A stretch of 16,853 bases of DNA from Candidatus Woesearchaeota archaeon (GCA_023267795.1 JAHFMP010000007.1:1-16853); one strand, 5' to 3'; counted from the first letter of the stretch, positions 1 through 9,638 are shown. Made by a program: numbers and translations. Notes: generated from the sequence alone by a model not told the origin.

Positions 1-1
1 G

Positions 2-394
2 GGAGATCAGATCAAAAAATTTTCCCATAGGCTACATCTTATTTCCAGAGCAGATTTGCAAATCAGGCATAATGCAATTGAATCAGCACGTGTTGCATGT
101 GTTCGTACTCTGGAACCTAACTTAGGAAAGAATGGCTTTCATTTATTGATTCGCATATATCCACATCATATTTTGCGTGAAAATCCACTTGCAGCAGGTG
201 CAGGAGCAGATCGTATGAGCACAGGCATGCAGCGATCGTTTGGAAAATGCATTGGAGTTGCAGCGCAGGTTCACAAAGGAAAAGAGATTTTTACAGTAGA
301 AGTTGAAAAGCAGAATCTTGATATTGCACGACAGGCACTCAAATCAGCTGGCCATAAATTTGCCTGCCAAACAAGAATTGTGCAGGAATATTAA
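2..394 (+). CDS. rpl10e: Large-subunit ribosomal protein uL16 (archaeal L10e), 5' partial
   Basis: The reading frame is open from the left edge, so the true start lies outside the window; the visible part is about 130 codons ending in TAA. Recognisable archaeal L10e/eukaryotic RPL10 features are LQIRHNAIESARVA, then the IYPHHILREN segment, the GAGADRMSTGM loop and FGKCIGVAAQV. This conserved block lies near the tRNA and peptidyl-transferase region of the large subunit in the family. The protein ends with HKFACQTRIVQEY, as expected for a complete C-terminus. The gene converges on the DUF59 gene with only 25 bp between the two stop codons. A TTG at 56 could be mistaken for a start, but the upstream in-frame residues (…HLISRADLQIRH) fit the family, so it is internal. 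Confidence 0.95.
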   Translation, partial: GDQIKKFSHRLHLISRADLQIRHNAIESARVACVRTLEPNLGKNGFHLLIRIYPHHILRENPLAAGAGADRMSTGMQRSFGKCIGVAAQVHKGKEIFTVEVEKQNLDIARQALKSAGHKFACQTRIVQEY

Positions 395-419
395 ACATTT
401 ATTGGATAAATCCTCTTCT

Positions 420-956
420 TCATACCCCCAACATTTCACGAAGTTCTTCTGTTGGTTCCCATGGTGGATTAAAAACAACTTCTATTGCAACTGTCTCTAC
501 ATCTGGAAGCTGCTTTACTTTCTGCTCAACGCTTTGTACTATCATTGGTCCAACAGGACACATTATTGATGTGAATGTCATCAACACATGCACTTTCTTT
601 TCTTCTTTTTTGATTTCAATATTGTAAATCAATCCTAATGTCCAAATATCAATGCCTAGCTCAGGATCTTCAATTGTCTTGAGAACCTCAATAATTGGCT
701 TGTTTTCTTCCTTTGCGTCGATTTCCTCTTTTGAAATTTTTTGCAAACTGTTTTTTGGTCTTATTTTTTCTGATTCTTCTGTTTTCTCTTTCTCTACTGT
801 TTTTTGAATTGTGCCTGTTGCTCCTTCTTTGCTTATTTCATCCAAAATTACTTCATCCTGTTCTTCAACATACTCCTCTTTACTCTCTTCTTTTTTTTCT
901 TCACCAAAAAATGTTTCCTTGATTCTTTCAAAAAATCCTCTTTCATTTTTTTCCAT
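420..956 (-). CDS. MIP18/DUF59 family (SufT/PaaD-like) Fe–S maturation protein with acidic N-terminal extension
   Basis: 178 residues in two parts. Residues 1–85 are low-complexity and Glu/Lys-rich (FFGEEKKEESKEEYVEEQ), probably disordered. Residues 87–178 are a complete MIP18/DUF59 domain with DPELGIDIWTLGLIY (97–111), MTFTSIMCPVGPMI with the single conserved Cys133, and NPPWEP near the end. In the family this domain helps mature or transfer iron–sulfur clusters (SufT, PaaD, human CIAO2); the exact role here is inference. The start ATG has GAGG about 6 bases upstream, just past the NOG1 stop 26 bases away, so it is probably the last gene of the nog1 transcript. Most homologues I know are about 100 residues, so the N-terminal half is the odd part. 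Confidence 0.88.
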   Translation of the reverse strand: MEKNERGFFERIKETFFGEEKKEESKEEYVEEQDEVILDEISKEGATGTIQKTVEKEKTEESEKIRPKNSLQKISKEEIDAKEENKPIIEVLKTIEDPELGIDIWTLGLIYNIEIKKEEKKVHVLMTFTSIMCPVGPMIVQSVEQKVKQLPDVETVAIEVVFNPPWEPTEELREMLGV

Positions 957-982
957 TTTGAAGCCTCTTTATTATTTCAACT

Positions 983-1987
983 CTATTTCAACTCTTTTGT
1001 GATTCTTTTTTTTACTTCTTCTATCCCTTTTTTTGTTTTTAAGGAAAGTTCTATTACTTCAGGATACTGCTTTTTTATTAACTGAAGCTTTGCTGTATCA
1101 AGATCAACTTTATTTGCAATAAAAAAAATTGGTTTTTTGAAATTATTTTCTATTCTTTTTGCTAGCAGAAGCTGCTGTTCCACTTCATACCCACAGCTTT
1201 CACTGGGATCAAAAATATACACTATCTTTTCTGCAATATGCTGGAGCACTGCATACGCCTGCTTTTCGACATTGTTCATCTTCTCTATATCCCTGTCAAA
1301 TGTTCCGGGTGTGTCAACAATCTGGTACACTTTTGGCTCCTGTTCCATATACCCTATATTAAGTGATTTTGTGGTAAATGCATATGCCTGTATATCAGGC
1401 TTTGCTGTTGTTAGTGCTTTGAGCAGACTGCTTTTTCCAACGTTAGGATAGCCTCCAATTGCAATAGTGCGTACTTCTGTTTTTATATCAGGCCATGTTT
1501 TCATAACTCTTCTTGATTCTTCAATAATTGCAAATGCATCTTTTATCTGTTTCATAATAGAGGATATTCTTCCATAAAATTGTTTTCGTATTTTTTGAAT
1601 CTCTTCAAATGATCGTGCTCTTTTGACATCAATGATAATTTTTTTTCCTACTTCCCTGCACTGTTTCTCTGCCCAGTGTATAGCACCCAATGCTTTTTTT
1701 GTATAATTATATCGCATTGTGATTCTTGCAAGCGTATTGTAGAATGGAGGAAGTGCATCAAGGCCGGGAAACTTTTCATGCACTGATCTCAAATTGGTTG
1801 TGAGATTGTCAATCACTTCTTTGCAGCGTTCTATTTCCATGTACTGTGCGTGCTTTCCTCTTGCTTCTGAACCTTTCAATTTCGGCTTCTTCTGTTTTAA
1901 TCGTGCTGCGTTTTTTTTTGCGGCAGTAAACGCACGATCTAAATAAATTTGATATTCTTCTATCTTTTGCATTCTTTGGAAATTCAT
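983..1987 (-). CDS. nog1: NOG1-family GTPase, large ribosomal subunit assembly
   Basis: 334 residues. Residues 1–170 form the helical N-terminal NOG1 region (FPGLDALPPFYNTLARITMRY is characteristic). The G domain follows: G1 GGYPNVGKSSLLKAL (178–192), switch region with FTTKSLNIGY, G3 DTPGTFDR (225–232), and G4 NKVD (292–295). NOG1 belongs to the Obg/TRAFAC GTPases and acts on pre-60S particles in eukaryotes; the archaeal form is short and ends just after the G domain, as here. The ATG at 1987 is preceded by no Shine-Dalgarno site but has a TATA-like TTATATA centred 26 bases upstream, which suggests a leaderless mRNA. An overlapping ATG 7 bases upstream is out of frame. All GTP-binding motifs look intact. 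Confidence 0.95.
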   Translation of the reverse strand: MNFQRMQKIEEYQIYLDRAFTAAKKNAARLKQKKPKLKGSEARGKHAQYMEIERCKEVIDNLTTNLRSVHEKFPGLDALPPFYNTLARITMRYNYTKKALGAIHWAEKQCREVGKKIIIDVKRARSFEEIQKIRKQFYGRISSIMKQIKDAFAIIEESRRVMKTWPDIKTEVRTIAIGGYPNVGKSSLLKALTTAKPDIQAYAFTTKSLNIGYMEQEPKVYQIVDTPGTFDRDIEKMNNVEKQAYAVLQHIAEKIVYIFDPSESCGYEVEQQLLLAKRIENNFKKPIFFIANKVDLDTAKLQLIKKQYPEVIELSLKTKKGIEEVKKRITKELK

Positions 1988-2009
1988 GAACCATGGAAGA
2001 ACTTTCTGA

Positions 2010-2016
2010 TATATAA
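2010..2016 (-). promoter_or_regulatory. Candidate TATA box for nog1
   Basis: On the minus strand TTATATA lies centred about 26 bases before the nog1 ATG. With the usual archaeal 24–27 base spacing from TATA box to start site, transcription would begin at or next to the start codon. No Shine-Dalgarno sequence is visible, which agrees with leaderless translation. Confidence 0.45.
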
Positions 2017-2049
2017 GAATGTTGTTTCTCTCAATAAAAATAAATTTAA

Positions 2050-2076
2050 GAATGATAAATTAAAATAATATCATTC
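2050..2076. repeat. Perfect 8-bp inverted repeat in the nog1 upstream region
   Basis: GAATGATA (2050–2057) and TATCATTC (2069–2076) are exact complements separated by 11 AT-only bases. It lies between the stop of the small basic ORF (2137) and the nog1 TATA box (about 2013), so it could be an operator for nog1 or a 3' hairpin of the upstream transcript. I cannot decide between these. Confidence 0.4.
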
Positions 2077-2136
2077 GTTATCTACCACAGTTCGTTCCAT
2101 TTTAGAAACTCACTTCCTGATTAGAAGTCTATCTTT

Positions 2137-2364
2137 CTACTGTATTGATGTGTAAGAATCAAAAGGAACACGTCTCTGTCTTTTAGCACCAGCATTTGGC
2201 CTTTCTTTGTCATCTTGAAATCTTTCATCTCCGTATCGTGGTCTTTCATCACCTCGATGTGGTTTGCGTTGAACATTGCCATACTCAGAATTTACACTAT
2301 CAGTCAATTCTGGTGCACTTCTTATTCCTCCACTTTGTTGTAGTATGTTATATGTTCTAATCAC
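2137..2364 (-). CDS. Small Arg/Asp-rich hypothetical protein
   Basis: 75 residues, not recognised. The middle is a low-complexity run of short RP/GDER units (HRGDERPRYGDERFQDDKERP) and the end is basic (AKRQRRVPFDSYTSIQ), so it is probably disordered and could bind nucleic acid or ribosomes; that is a guess from composition. The start is GTG. The case for it being real rests on an AAGGAG Shine-Dalgarno site at 2375–2380, ten bases before the GTG, and its position in a run of same-strand genes, 48 bp after the mutS stop and 149 bp before nog1. No membrane segment or cysteine is present. It may be lineage-restricted, or spurious. Confidence 0.55.
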   Translation of the reverse strand: MIRTYNILQQSGGIRSAPELTDSVNSEYGNVQRKPHRGDERPRYGDERFQDDKERPNAGAKRQRRVPFDSYTSIQ

Positions 2365-2383
2365 TTTTTCTCAACTCCTTAAA

Positions 2384-2405
2384 TAGTAGCCAAGAGGCTA
2401 TACTA
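2384..2405 (-). terminator. Possible hairpin after mutS
   Basis: Between the mutS stop and the Shine-Dalgarno site of the next gene, the minus strand can fold as TAGT-(AT bulge)-AGCC, loop TCTT, GGCT-ACTA. It is a small hairpin with a 4-base loop. It could limit read-through or simply be chance in AT-rich DNA; no clear T-tract follows on the minus strand. Confidence 0.3.
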
Positions 2406-2412
2406 TTATTTT

Positions 2413-4869
2413 TTATTTTATTTGCTGTTCTTTGCTATTTGTTTCCAGGCGTTCATCCATTTCACTTTCTGTTTCCAATGTTTCCTGAATTTCTTCTGCT
2501 CTCTGAATTACTTCTTTTGGCATGCCAGCAAGTCTTGCAACATGAATGCCATAACTTTTATCTGTACCTCCTTGAACAAGCTTTCTGAGAAAAATAATAT
2601 CATTCCTGTCTTCTTTTACTGCAATATTGTAATTTTTGATTCCTTCATACTTTTCCAAGTGTGTTAATGCATGATAATGCGTTGCAAACATTGTCTTTGC
2701 CTGAATCTGTGTATTTATGTACTCTGCAACACTCCATGCAATGCTCACTCCATCAAACGTTGACGTGCCTCTTCCAATCTCATCCAGAATAATAAATGAT
2801 CTTTCTGTTGCATTATGAAGAATAGAGGCAGTTTCTTGCATCTCTACCATAAACGTACTCTGGCCATGGGTGAGATCATCATGTGCTCCAACTCTGCAAA
2901 AAATTCTATCCACAATACTTATTTTTGCTTTTGTTGCAGGAACAAAGGAACCAATTTGTGCCAACAAACATGTTAATGCAACCTGTCTTAACAGACTGGA
3001 TTTTCCAGCCATGTTTGGTCCTGTGATAATCATTGTTCTATTTTCTTTTTCTATACTAATGTCATTGGGAATGTATTGCTTTTCAATATGCTCGATAACA
3101 GGATGCCTGCCTTCTATTATCTCTATTCCAAAATCTTTTGTGATCTCAGGTTTGCAATACTTTTGCTGTCTAGCTGTTTCTGCAAAACAATTCAAAACAT
3201 CAATCATTGCAATTGTTTGTACAATGTTCAGTATATTCTCTGTCTGTTCACTTATTCTTTGTCCTATCTGCTGAAACAGTTCATATTCAAGAAGATTTAT
3301 TTTTTCTTCTGCACTCAATATTTTTTCTTCCATTTGCTTGAGTTCTTCTGTGATATAGCGCTCTCCATTTGCAGTGGTTTGTTTTCTGATGTAGTGCTGC
3401 GGCACAAGAGATAGATTTTTTGCAGTGACTTCAAGATAATAGCCAAATACTCTGTTGAAGCCAATCTTCAATGTTTTTATCCTTGTCTTTTCCTGCTCTT
3501 GTTGCTCCATCTGCTTGATGTAATTTTTTCCATTCTTGCAGATGTTGTGAAGTTCATCGAGTTCCTGATTAAATCCTTTTTTTATGATATTGCCTTCCCG
3601 CACAGAAATTGGTGCATCTTCTGCAATTGCAGATTCAAGAAGCTCTCCAAGCTCATCTACTGTTTCCAAAGAAGAAAGTTCCTTTAACATTGCAGTTTCA
3701 GCAAGCAATAGTGTGTTTTTTATTTTTGGAATCCACACAAGAGAATTTTTCAGCGCAAGCATATCTCTTGCATTGCTGCATCCAAGATTTACTCTCGACA
3801 CAATTCGTTCAATATCATACATCTTATTGAGCAGTTCTGTTATTTCCTGCTTCAAGACAATTCTCTTTGCGAATTCTTCCACTGCATCCAGCCTGTTTTC
3901 AATTGCTTCTTTTTCCATCAATGGCTGCATGATCCATTTTTTGAGCATTCTGGAGCCCATTGGTGTTTGTGTTTTGTCAATGCTGCTAAGCAATGTATGT
4001 TTTGCAGATCTTTCATGAAGATTTTTGAGTATCTCCAAATTACTCAGTGTTGTTTCATCAATGAGCATATATTTTTCGCTGGAAATATAACTTATTTTTT
4101 GAATAGAATGTACATTCGATTTTTGGGTTTCCTTCAGATGAAACAATAAAGCGCCTGCTGCCTTGATAGCTTCTCTTTTTTCTTCAATGCCAAAGCTGTC
4201 TAATGAGTGGACTTTCAAATGCCTAATAAGTGTTGCGTATGCATTATTGTAACTGAAAAAAAATTCCTGAATCTCATTTATGAATATTCCTTTCTTTTTG
4301 CAGACCTCCAAAAAAGAGAAAAGAGATTTTTTTTTTTGCATTTCATCAATAAGAAGTTCTGCTGGATTATATCTCACAATTTCATTGTATATTTGATTGA
4401 GTGGAATTTCAAGGCAGAAAAATTCGCTTGTCGACAGATCTGCAACAGCAATCCCTGCTTTTTCTGTTAAAATGTCTTCTGTTATTGCCATAATATAGTT
4501 GTTATGCTTTTCATTGAGCAATGTTTGTTCAACAATTGTGCCAGGTGTAACAATTCTGACAACCCCACGCTCGACAATTCCTTTTGCTTTTGCAGGATCT
4601 TCCAACTGTTCGCAAATTGCCACCTTGAGATTTGCTTTGATAAGCTTTGCAAGGTATTGCTCCAGTGCGTGGTATGGAATGCCGGCCAATGGAATGGGCT
4701 TTCCATCTTTTTCCCTGCCTCGTTTCGTTAATGTGATGCCTAACACTTCTGATGCTTTGGCTGCATCTTCATAAAATGTTTCATAAAAATCTCCCATGCG
4801 AAACAAAATAAGGCAATCTGGATACTGCGCCTTTGTTTCAAAAAACTGTTTCATTGCAGGCGTGGTCAT
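2413..4869 (-). CDS. mutS: DNA mismatch repair protein MutS
   Basis: 818 residues from the ATG at 4869. Domain I starts with [15 protein letters not shown] and carries the mismatch-reading motif as [11 protein letters not shown], with Phe28 and Glu30. Connector, core and clamp regions follow. The ATPase domain has Walker [10 protein letters not shown] (617–625; many homologues have GPNMGGKST), the [12 protein letters not shown] segment, Walker [17 protein letters not shown] (Asp696/Glu697) and the [10 protein letters not shown] motif, then a helix-turn-helix and short charged tail. The open frame runs 45 codons further upstream, but those residues are not MutS-like and overlap the divergent gene's promoter. 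A TTTAAA box about 26 bases before the chosen ATG suggests a leaderless transcript. MutS is patchy in archaea and probably came from bacteria; no mutL is in the window. Confidence 0.96.
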   Translation of the reverse strand: MTTPAMKQFFETKAQYPDCLILFRMGDFYETFYEDAAKASEVLGITLTKRGREKDGKPIPLAGIPYHALEQYLAKLIKANLKVAICEQLEDPAKAKGIVERGVVRIVTPGTIVEQTLLNEKHNNYIMAITEDILTEKAGIAVADLSTSEFFCLEIPLNQIYNEIVRYNPAELLIDEMQKKKSLFSFLEVCKKKGIFINEIQEFFFSYNNAYATLIRHLKVHSLDSFGIEEKREAIKAAGALLFHLKETQKSNVHSIQKISYISSEKYMLIDETTLSNLEILKNLHERSAKHTLLSSIDKTQTPMGSRMLKKWIMQPLMEKEAIENRLDAVEEFAKRIVLKQEITELLNKMYDIERIVSRVNLGCSNARDMLALKNSLVWIPKIKNTLLLAETAMLKELSSLETVDELGELLESAIAEDAPISVREGNIIKKGFNQELDELHNICKNGKNYIKQMEQQEQEKTRIKTLKIGFNRVFGYYLEVTAKNLSLVPQHYIRKQTTANGERYITEELKQMEEKILSAEEKINLLEYELFQQIGQRISEQTENILNIVQTIAMIDVLNCFAETARQQKYCKPEITKDFGIEIIEGRHPVIEHIEKQYIPNDISIEKENRTMIITGPNMAGKSSLLRQVALTCLLAQIGSFVPATKAKISIVDRIFCRVGAHDDLTHGQSTFMVEMQETASILHNATERSFIILDEIGRGTSTFDGVSIAWSVAEYINTQIQAKTMFATHYHALTHLEKYEGIKNYNIAVKEDRNDIIFLRKLVQGGTDKSYGIHVARLAGMPKEVIQRAEEIQETLETESEMDERLETNSKEQQIK

Positions 4870-4890
4870 AAAAAATTGTAATTTCCCCAG

Positions 4891-4898
4891 ATTTAAAA
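4891..4898 (-). promoter_or_regulatory. Candidate TATA box for mutS
   Basis: The minus strand reads TTTTTAAAT here, centred about 26 bases upstream of the mutS ATG at 4869. This spacing would place the transcript start at the start codon. It supports the shorter MutS start over the longer open frame. Confidence 0.45.
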
Positions 4899-4944
4899 AG
4901 TGTTTCTTATCTGAATTGATATATTTCGAATTTTTTTCACAACG

Positions 4945-4953
4945 TTTAAATAG
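4945..4953 (+). promoter_or_regulatory. TATA box for the exported-protein operon
   Basis: TTTAAATAG lies 52 bases upstream of the ATG at 4997. Transcription would start near 4973, giving a leader of about 20–25 bases that contains the Shine-Dalgarno site GGTGAT (4988–4993), an exact match to the archaeal 16S tail. The same nonamer, at nearly the same distance, precedes the AI-2E gene. Confidence 0.55.
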
Positions 4954-4996
4954 GTGCAGTTCTTCACTTGACACAATACGTACAACGGTGATCATT

Positions 4997-6661
4997 ATGA
5001 ACAAATCATTATTTCCCCTGTTCTTTATTTTTCTGCTTTTGACACTTCCTTTTGCAGCTGCAGATTCTCTTTCTTCGATTCTTGCACATTATGAAACAAC
5101 AAAAAAAGTATTTGAAAAAACAAAACAAGAGCTTAACCAGTGCAGAGAAATAGCTGATAATTGTGATGATTTGGAAGAGGAAATGCTTGATCCTGCTGTT
5201 AATTACGCAAAAGCAGGAATTGAACTCATGCTTGCATATCTTGCATACCTCGATAATCCTTCAGCAACAGCTGCAGCACAGGCAGATTTGGAACAGGCAA
5301 TGGATGATCTGCAATATGTTGCAGACAAACAGGATTTTGATGCAGCAGTTTCTCTTGCAAAAACTGCATGGGAATCTGTAGCAGTTATTGTCAAACAGAA
5401 AACAGTTGAAGATCTCAAAGAAAAAATTTCTGAACTTGTTGAAAAAGGAAAAATTATCGACACAAAACTGGAATGTGGCATTGGCCAGCTCGCCTCACAC
5501 TCTTCTGCTTTAGACACTACATATAAAGATTTTGCTGCACAAATTGAAGCAGCTGACAAAGAAATTGCAGAGGCAGAAAATGCTCTTGCCAATAATGGAG
5601 ATATTGATCTTGTTATTGCATCTATTAAAAGTGCACAGGAGGCATTGAAACAATCTCAACAACCTCTTGCAACTGCTAATGCAGCATTAACTTCAGAAGG
5701 CGGTTCTTTATGCACAGAAGTCACTATTGAAGAAGATGTGGAAGAAACAACTGCAGAAGTACAAGAACAGGAAGAGCAAGAGCAGCAAGAAGAACAAAAA
5801 GATGTTGATGGAGAAAAAGAACAAGATCTTGATACTTTATTGGATGACTATGGTCTTTCTGATTATTATTATGATGCAAAAGATGCTGTCGAAACCCTTA
5901 CAGACTATATTGGAGAAAAGCAGGATTCCGGCTATGATACCTCTAAAGCAGAAGCAATTCTAGCTCAGGCAGAGGATTATTTTGAATCAGGGAAAAATCT
6001 TGTTTTGCACAGCAGTGGAACAGGTGCTCTTTCCAAATTTCTTAATGCACAACAAACAGCGCAGCTTGGATTAAACAGCGAATATTATAAAGTAGGATCT
6101 TCATCATCATCTAATAATAAGGATTATGCTGCATTTGTTACTTGCATGGAATATACTAGTTATGACTACCAACGCAAAAATTGTTATGATGAATATGGTA
6201 TTAGCGATGGTACACAAGAAGACATTGAATCTTGTTTAGATACTGCTTCTTCTCAATCATCTCGTGAGGCTTGTTATGCAGATGCAGAGGATGAGGCAGA
6301 ACAACAGGAAGATGCTGATGCAGAAGAACTTCAATCACGCATACAAACAGTAGAAGATGATCTTGATAAACTAGAAGATGATGTTACTGCGTTGTATGAT
6401 GCTTTGTCAGCATCTGGAGAAGACAGTACAAGTGACGATTACGATAAGATTGATAATGCGATTGATGATCTCCTCGATGATGTTCAAGCTCAGAGAGAAG
6501 GGTTTGATCAGGATATTGACGACATTACTGCACTGATTGATGATGAAAAGTATGATGATGCAGATAATGATCTTGATGATTTAGAAGATACTGTTGATGA
6601 ATACATTAATGATATACAAGGTGAGATTGATGATATCCAACAAGATGTTGATGCGTTATAA
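4997..6661 (+). CDS. Exported acidic helical/coiled-coil protein with tandem C-x12-C motifs
   Basis: 554 residues, not recognised as a named family. A Sec signal peptide is clear: MNKS, a hydrophobic core to about residue 19, and a likely cut near AAA-DS. The mature protein is very acidic and predicted helical throughout. Residues 24–235 are Ala/Glu/Lys helices, 240–280 a Glu/Gln-rich linker, 285–360 a second helical block, a short Ser/Asn stretch follows, and 380–430 hold two copies of C-x12-C-Y (Cys383/396 and Cys413/426, 30 residues apart). From 440 to the end are Asp-rich heptad-like helices ([25 protein letters not shown]). There are eight cysteines in all, an even number that would suit disulfides outside the cell. 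The start is chosen for the signal peptide and the GGTGAT site. The next gene overlaps its stop. Confidence 0.85.
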   Translation: MNKSLFPLFFIFLLLTLPFAAADSLSSILAHYETTKKVFEKTKQELNQCREIADNCDDLEEEMLDPAVNYAKAGIELMLAYLAYLDNPSATAAAQADLEQAMDDLQYVADKQDFDAAVSLAKTAWESVAVIVKQKTVEDLKEKISELVEKGKIIDTKLECGIGQLASHSSALDTTYKDFAAQIEAADKEIAEAENALANNGDIDLVIASIKSAQEALKQSQQPLATANAALTSEGGSLCTEVTIEEDVEETTAEVQEQEEQEQQEEQKDVDGEKEQDLDTLLDDYGLSDYYYDAKDAVETLTDYIGEKQDSGYDTSKAEAILAQAEDYFESGKNLVLHSSGTGALSKFLNAQQTAQLGLNSEYYKVGSSSSSNNKDYAAFVTCMEYTSYDYQRKNCYDEYGISDGTQEDIESCLDTASSQSSREACYADAEDEAEQQEDADAEELQSRIQTVEDDLDKLEDDVTALYDALSASGEDSTSDDYDKIDNAIDDLLDDVQAQREGFDQDIDDITALIDDEKYDDADNDLDDLEDTVDEYINDIQGEIDDIQQDVDAL

Positions 6662-6866
6662 AAAAATTATTTATTTATTTTTTGTTTTTGTTGTTGTGCT
6701 AACAATTATAGGCTGTTCGAAAAAAGCAGTGGATACAACAGAAACAACAGCTTCAGAAGAAACAGCATCTTTAGAAGAAACAACCACTTCAGAACAGTCA
6801 GCAGAAGATTATGCTCCTGAAACTGTTGATGCATTAACAACTGATTTTGAAGAAATGACGTGGTAG
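6651..6866 (+). CDS. Small acidic lipoprotein
   Basis: 71 residues. [22 protein letters not shown] is a lipoprotein-type signal with lipobox IIGC and acceptor Cys22; the rest is short, acidic and rich in Thr, Ser and Glu (TTETTASEETASLEETTTSEQ), so probably an extended surface tether with no folded domain. The ATG lies inside the last codons of the exported protein gene (11-base overlap), which points to translational coupling and joint expression. An upstream in-frame ATG at 6594 would add residues before the signal and deepen the overlap, so it is less likely. Function is unknown; being held on the membrane near the exported coiled-coil protein is an inference from context. Confidence 0.75.
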   Translation: MRYKKIIYLFFVFVVVLTIIGCSKKAVDTTETTASEETASLEETTTSEQSAEDYAPETVDALTTDFEEMTW

Positions 6867-6872
6867 AGAATC

Positions 6873-7124
6873 TTGAAAAAACTAATTATTAACGGGTTAT
6901 TGCTGTTTGTTGGGTTGCTCATTGTTATTGCATTTTTTATGGCTCTTTTCAGGCTTCGTGCAGTTGATGAAACAGAGAACGCTATAACAGAACTTGAACA
7001 AAGTCAGGATACAGCACTATCTGAACAAAAAGCCATTGAAGAACAAACTGCTGTGAAAGTACATGTTGCTAATCAAACTTCAAATTCTTCTGATGTTGAT
7101 GATTTCTTGAGTGAAGTGGGGTAA
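6873..7124 (+). CDS. Small single-pass membrane protein
   Basis: 83 residues, not recognised. It begins with KK followed by one strong membrane segment (about residues 4–27, LIINGLLLFVGLLIVIAFF), then a basic residue pair around RLR and a polar, acidic tail rich in Glu, Gln, Ser and Asn. A start at TTG 6873 is the only reasonable one and sits 6 bases after the lipoprotein stop, with GAGAA as a weak ribosome site. It could be a signal anchor with the tail outside the cell. Together with the two upstream genes it forms a set of three envelope proteins. A rare start codon and low complexity leave some doubt about exact boundaries. Confidence 0.65.
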   Translation: MKKLIINGLLLFVGLLIVIAFFMALFRLRAVDETENAITELEQSQDTALSEQKAIEEQTAVKVHVANQTSNSSDVDDFLSEVG

Positions 7125-7160
7125 TTCCAGAAAAAATATAATAATCTAAGGGGTACATAA

Positions 7161-8507
<1,347 letters not shown>

Positions 8508-8523
8508 TATTCAAAATTTTTAT

Positions 8524-8634
8524 TTAATCTTCTCGATTTTTTTCTACATCCATTCCACATTCATCGCAATATGTCTCTTTTTCAGGCAGCTGATTTCCAC
8601 AAAACAAACATTCGCGCTCTAGTGCAGGTGTCAT
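8524..8634 (-). CDS. 36-residue zinc-ribbon protein
   Basis: A very short frame, MTPALERECLFCGNQLPEKETYCDECGMDVEKNRED written in pieces here: Cys-x2-Cys (ECLFCG) and Cys-x2-Cys (YCDECG) separated by ten residues, which is a typical zinc-ribbon spacing. No other domain is present. The chance of such a spaced CxxC pair in random frames is small, and the minus strand shows a palindromic TATA-like GTATTAATAC 27 bases before the ATG, so a leaderless transcript is plausible. It ends 16 bp from the purA stop. Short zinc-ribbon proteins are frequent in archaea and are mostly uncharacterised; binding to RNA polymerase, ribosome or nucleic acid are all possible. Confidence 0.7.
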   Translation of the reverse strand: MTPALERECLFCGNQLPEKETYCDECGMDVEKNRED

Positions 8635-8656
8635 GTAAAAATTTACAGTAAAAAGA

Positions 8657-8666
8657 GTATTAATAC
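8657..8666 (-). promoter_or_regulatory. Candidate TATA box for the zinc-ribbon gene
   Basis: GTATTAATAC is a perfect 10-base palindrome centred about 27 bases upstream of the ATG at 8634. It fits an archaeal TATA box for a leaderless mRNA; because it is symmetric, direction cannot be read from it. Confidence 0.4.
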
Positions 8667-8722
8667 TTTGTTGGTTTTTGGCTTTCGTATCTCCCAATAA
8701 TTATTTTTATAATCTCTTAGAA

Positions 8723-9514
8723 TTATTCTATCCAAACACTTTCAAACATCTTTTGCAGTGTTTGGGCGAAGAAAGGGCTGTTGAGCCAGATTCCAATATC
8801 ATAGCTCGGAATTGCTTTGTCATCATCAAGCAACGCAAAACAAACTTCTTTATTGTCAACAACAAAGAATCGTGAACGAACTGTATCCATATGCTTGATT
8901 GTTGCAGATTTCTCAAGAATTTCTACAGCTTTCTTTGTTTCTTTTGTTACAGGAGCTGCAATCTTGATTTTTACACCACGCTTTGCTGCACGTTCAATAC
9001 TCTTTTTCAATGATTCTGAAATTCTTACTAATTCTTTTGCACTCGTCAATATCAAAACAAATTTTTCTGCATTATTGATCATAGTGTTTATATTGTTGTA
9101 CATGTTTGTTCTGTCCCTTAAACTGCCAGACAATTCTGAGGGATTAATAACATCAACACCTTGCTTGTACAATAGTTCGAGTTCGTCAAGAATAGTATCT
9201 TTTTTTAATTCCTCAAGTACGTTTGCATGATTCAGTGCATCTTCATGAACTCGTTGTTTGACACGTTCAAGAACTTCCTGCGGCTCAACTGCAATATACT
9301 TAATAGGCTTGCCAATCTTCATGATAATAAATCCTTTTTTTTCAAGGCTTTCAAGAACATCATATGCTCTGGAACGAGGAACATTAGAAATGTCAGATAA
9401 TTCTCCTGCACTGGAAATGCCGCGTGAAAGCAATGCACTCCAAATCTTTGCTTCATAACTGTTAAGGCCGAATTCTTTGAGTTTACTTAAAAATCGTTGA
9501 TCCATCATTTCCAA
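8723..9514 (-). CDS. TrmB-family transcriptional regulator
   Basis: 263 residues. The N-terminal winged helix (about 5–75) has the TrmB pattern FGLNSYEAKIWSALLSRG, then AGELSDISNVPRSRAYDVLESLEKKGFI, and IGKPIKYIAVEPQEVL. A coiled linker follows (EVLERVKQRVHEDALNHANVLEELK), then a C-terminal PLD-like alpha/beta domain (KFVLILTSAKELV, GVKIKIAAPVT, VRSRFFVVDNKEVCFALLDDD). TrmB proteins sense sugars or other metabolites and bind palindromic operators. This one is divergent from the AI-2E/AMP phosphorylase pair and so may regulate it or itself; that is inference. The start could be 9514, 9508 or 9505 (MEMMDQ), and I cannot choose; none has a good Shine-Dalgarno site. Confidence 0.88.
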   Translation of the reverse strand: MEMMDQRFLSKLKEFGLNSYEAKIWSALLSRGISSAGELSDISNVPRSRAYDVLESLEKKGFIIMKIGKPIKYIAVEPQEVLERVKQRVHEDALNHANVLEELKKDTILDELELLYKQGVDVINPSELSGSLRDRTNMYNNINTMINNAEKFVLILTSAKELVRISESLKKSIERAAKRGVKIKIAAPVTKETKKAVEILEKSATIKHMDTVRSRFFVVDNKEVCFALLDDDKAIPSYDIGIWLNSPFFAQTLQKMFESVWIE

Positions 9515-9577
9515 AACCCCATTTTTTATTTTTGAATAGATTACCTCTTTCGTATATTTTACTAAGGAAAGCCCATA

Positions 9578-9586
9578 CCATATATA
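9578..9586. promoter_or_regulatory. TATA-like element in the trmB/AI-2E intergenic region
   Basis: ATATATAAA lies between the divergent genes. Read on the plus strand it would suit a start at ATG 9622; read on the minus strand it could serve trmB with a leader of about 45 bases. Direction is not decidable by eye. Confidence 0.3.
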
Positions 9587-9638
9587 AATGTTTCGCTCAG
9601 TTAGTACTTAAGGGTAGTTATATGCTTCTGTCCAAACC

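Noticed and set aside
2870..4470. Many plus-strand frames inside mutS
   Set aside because: They are antisense to a fully recognisable mutS and show no family features.
4870..5004. Longer MutS start at 5004 (45 extra residues)
   Set aside because: The extra residues are not MutS-like, the region holds the divergent promoter, and a TATA box fits the ATG at 4869.
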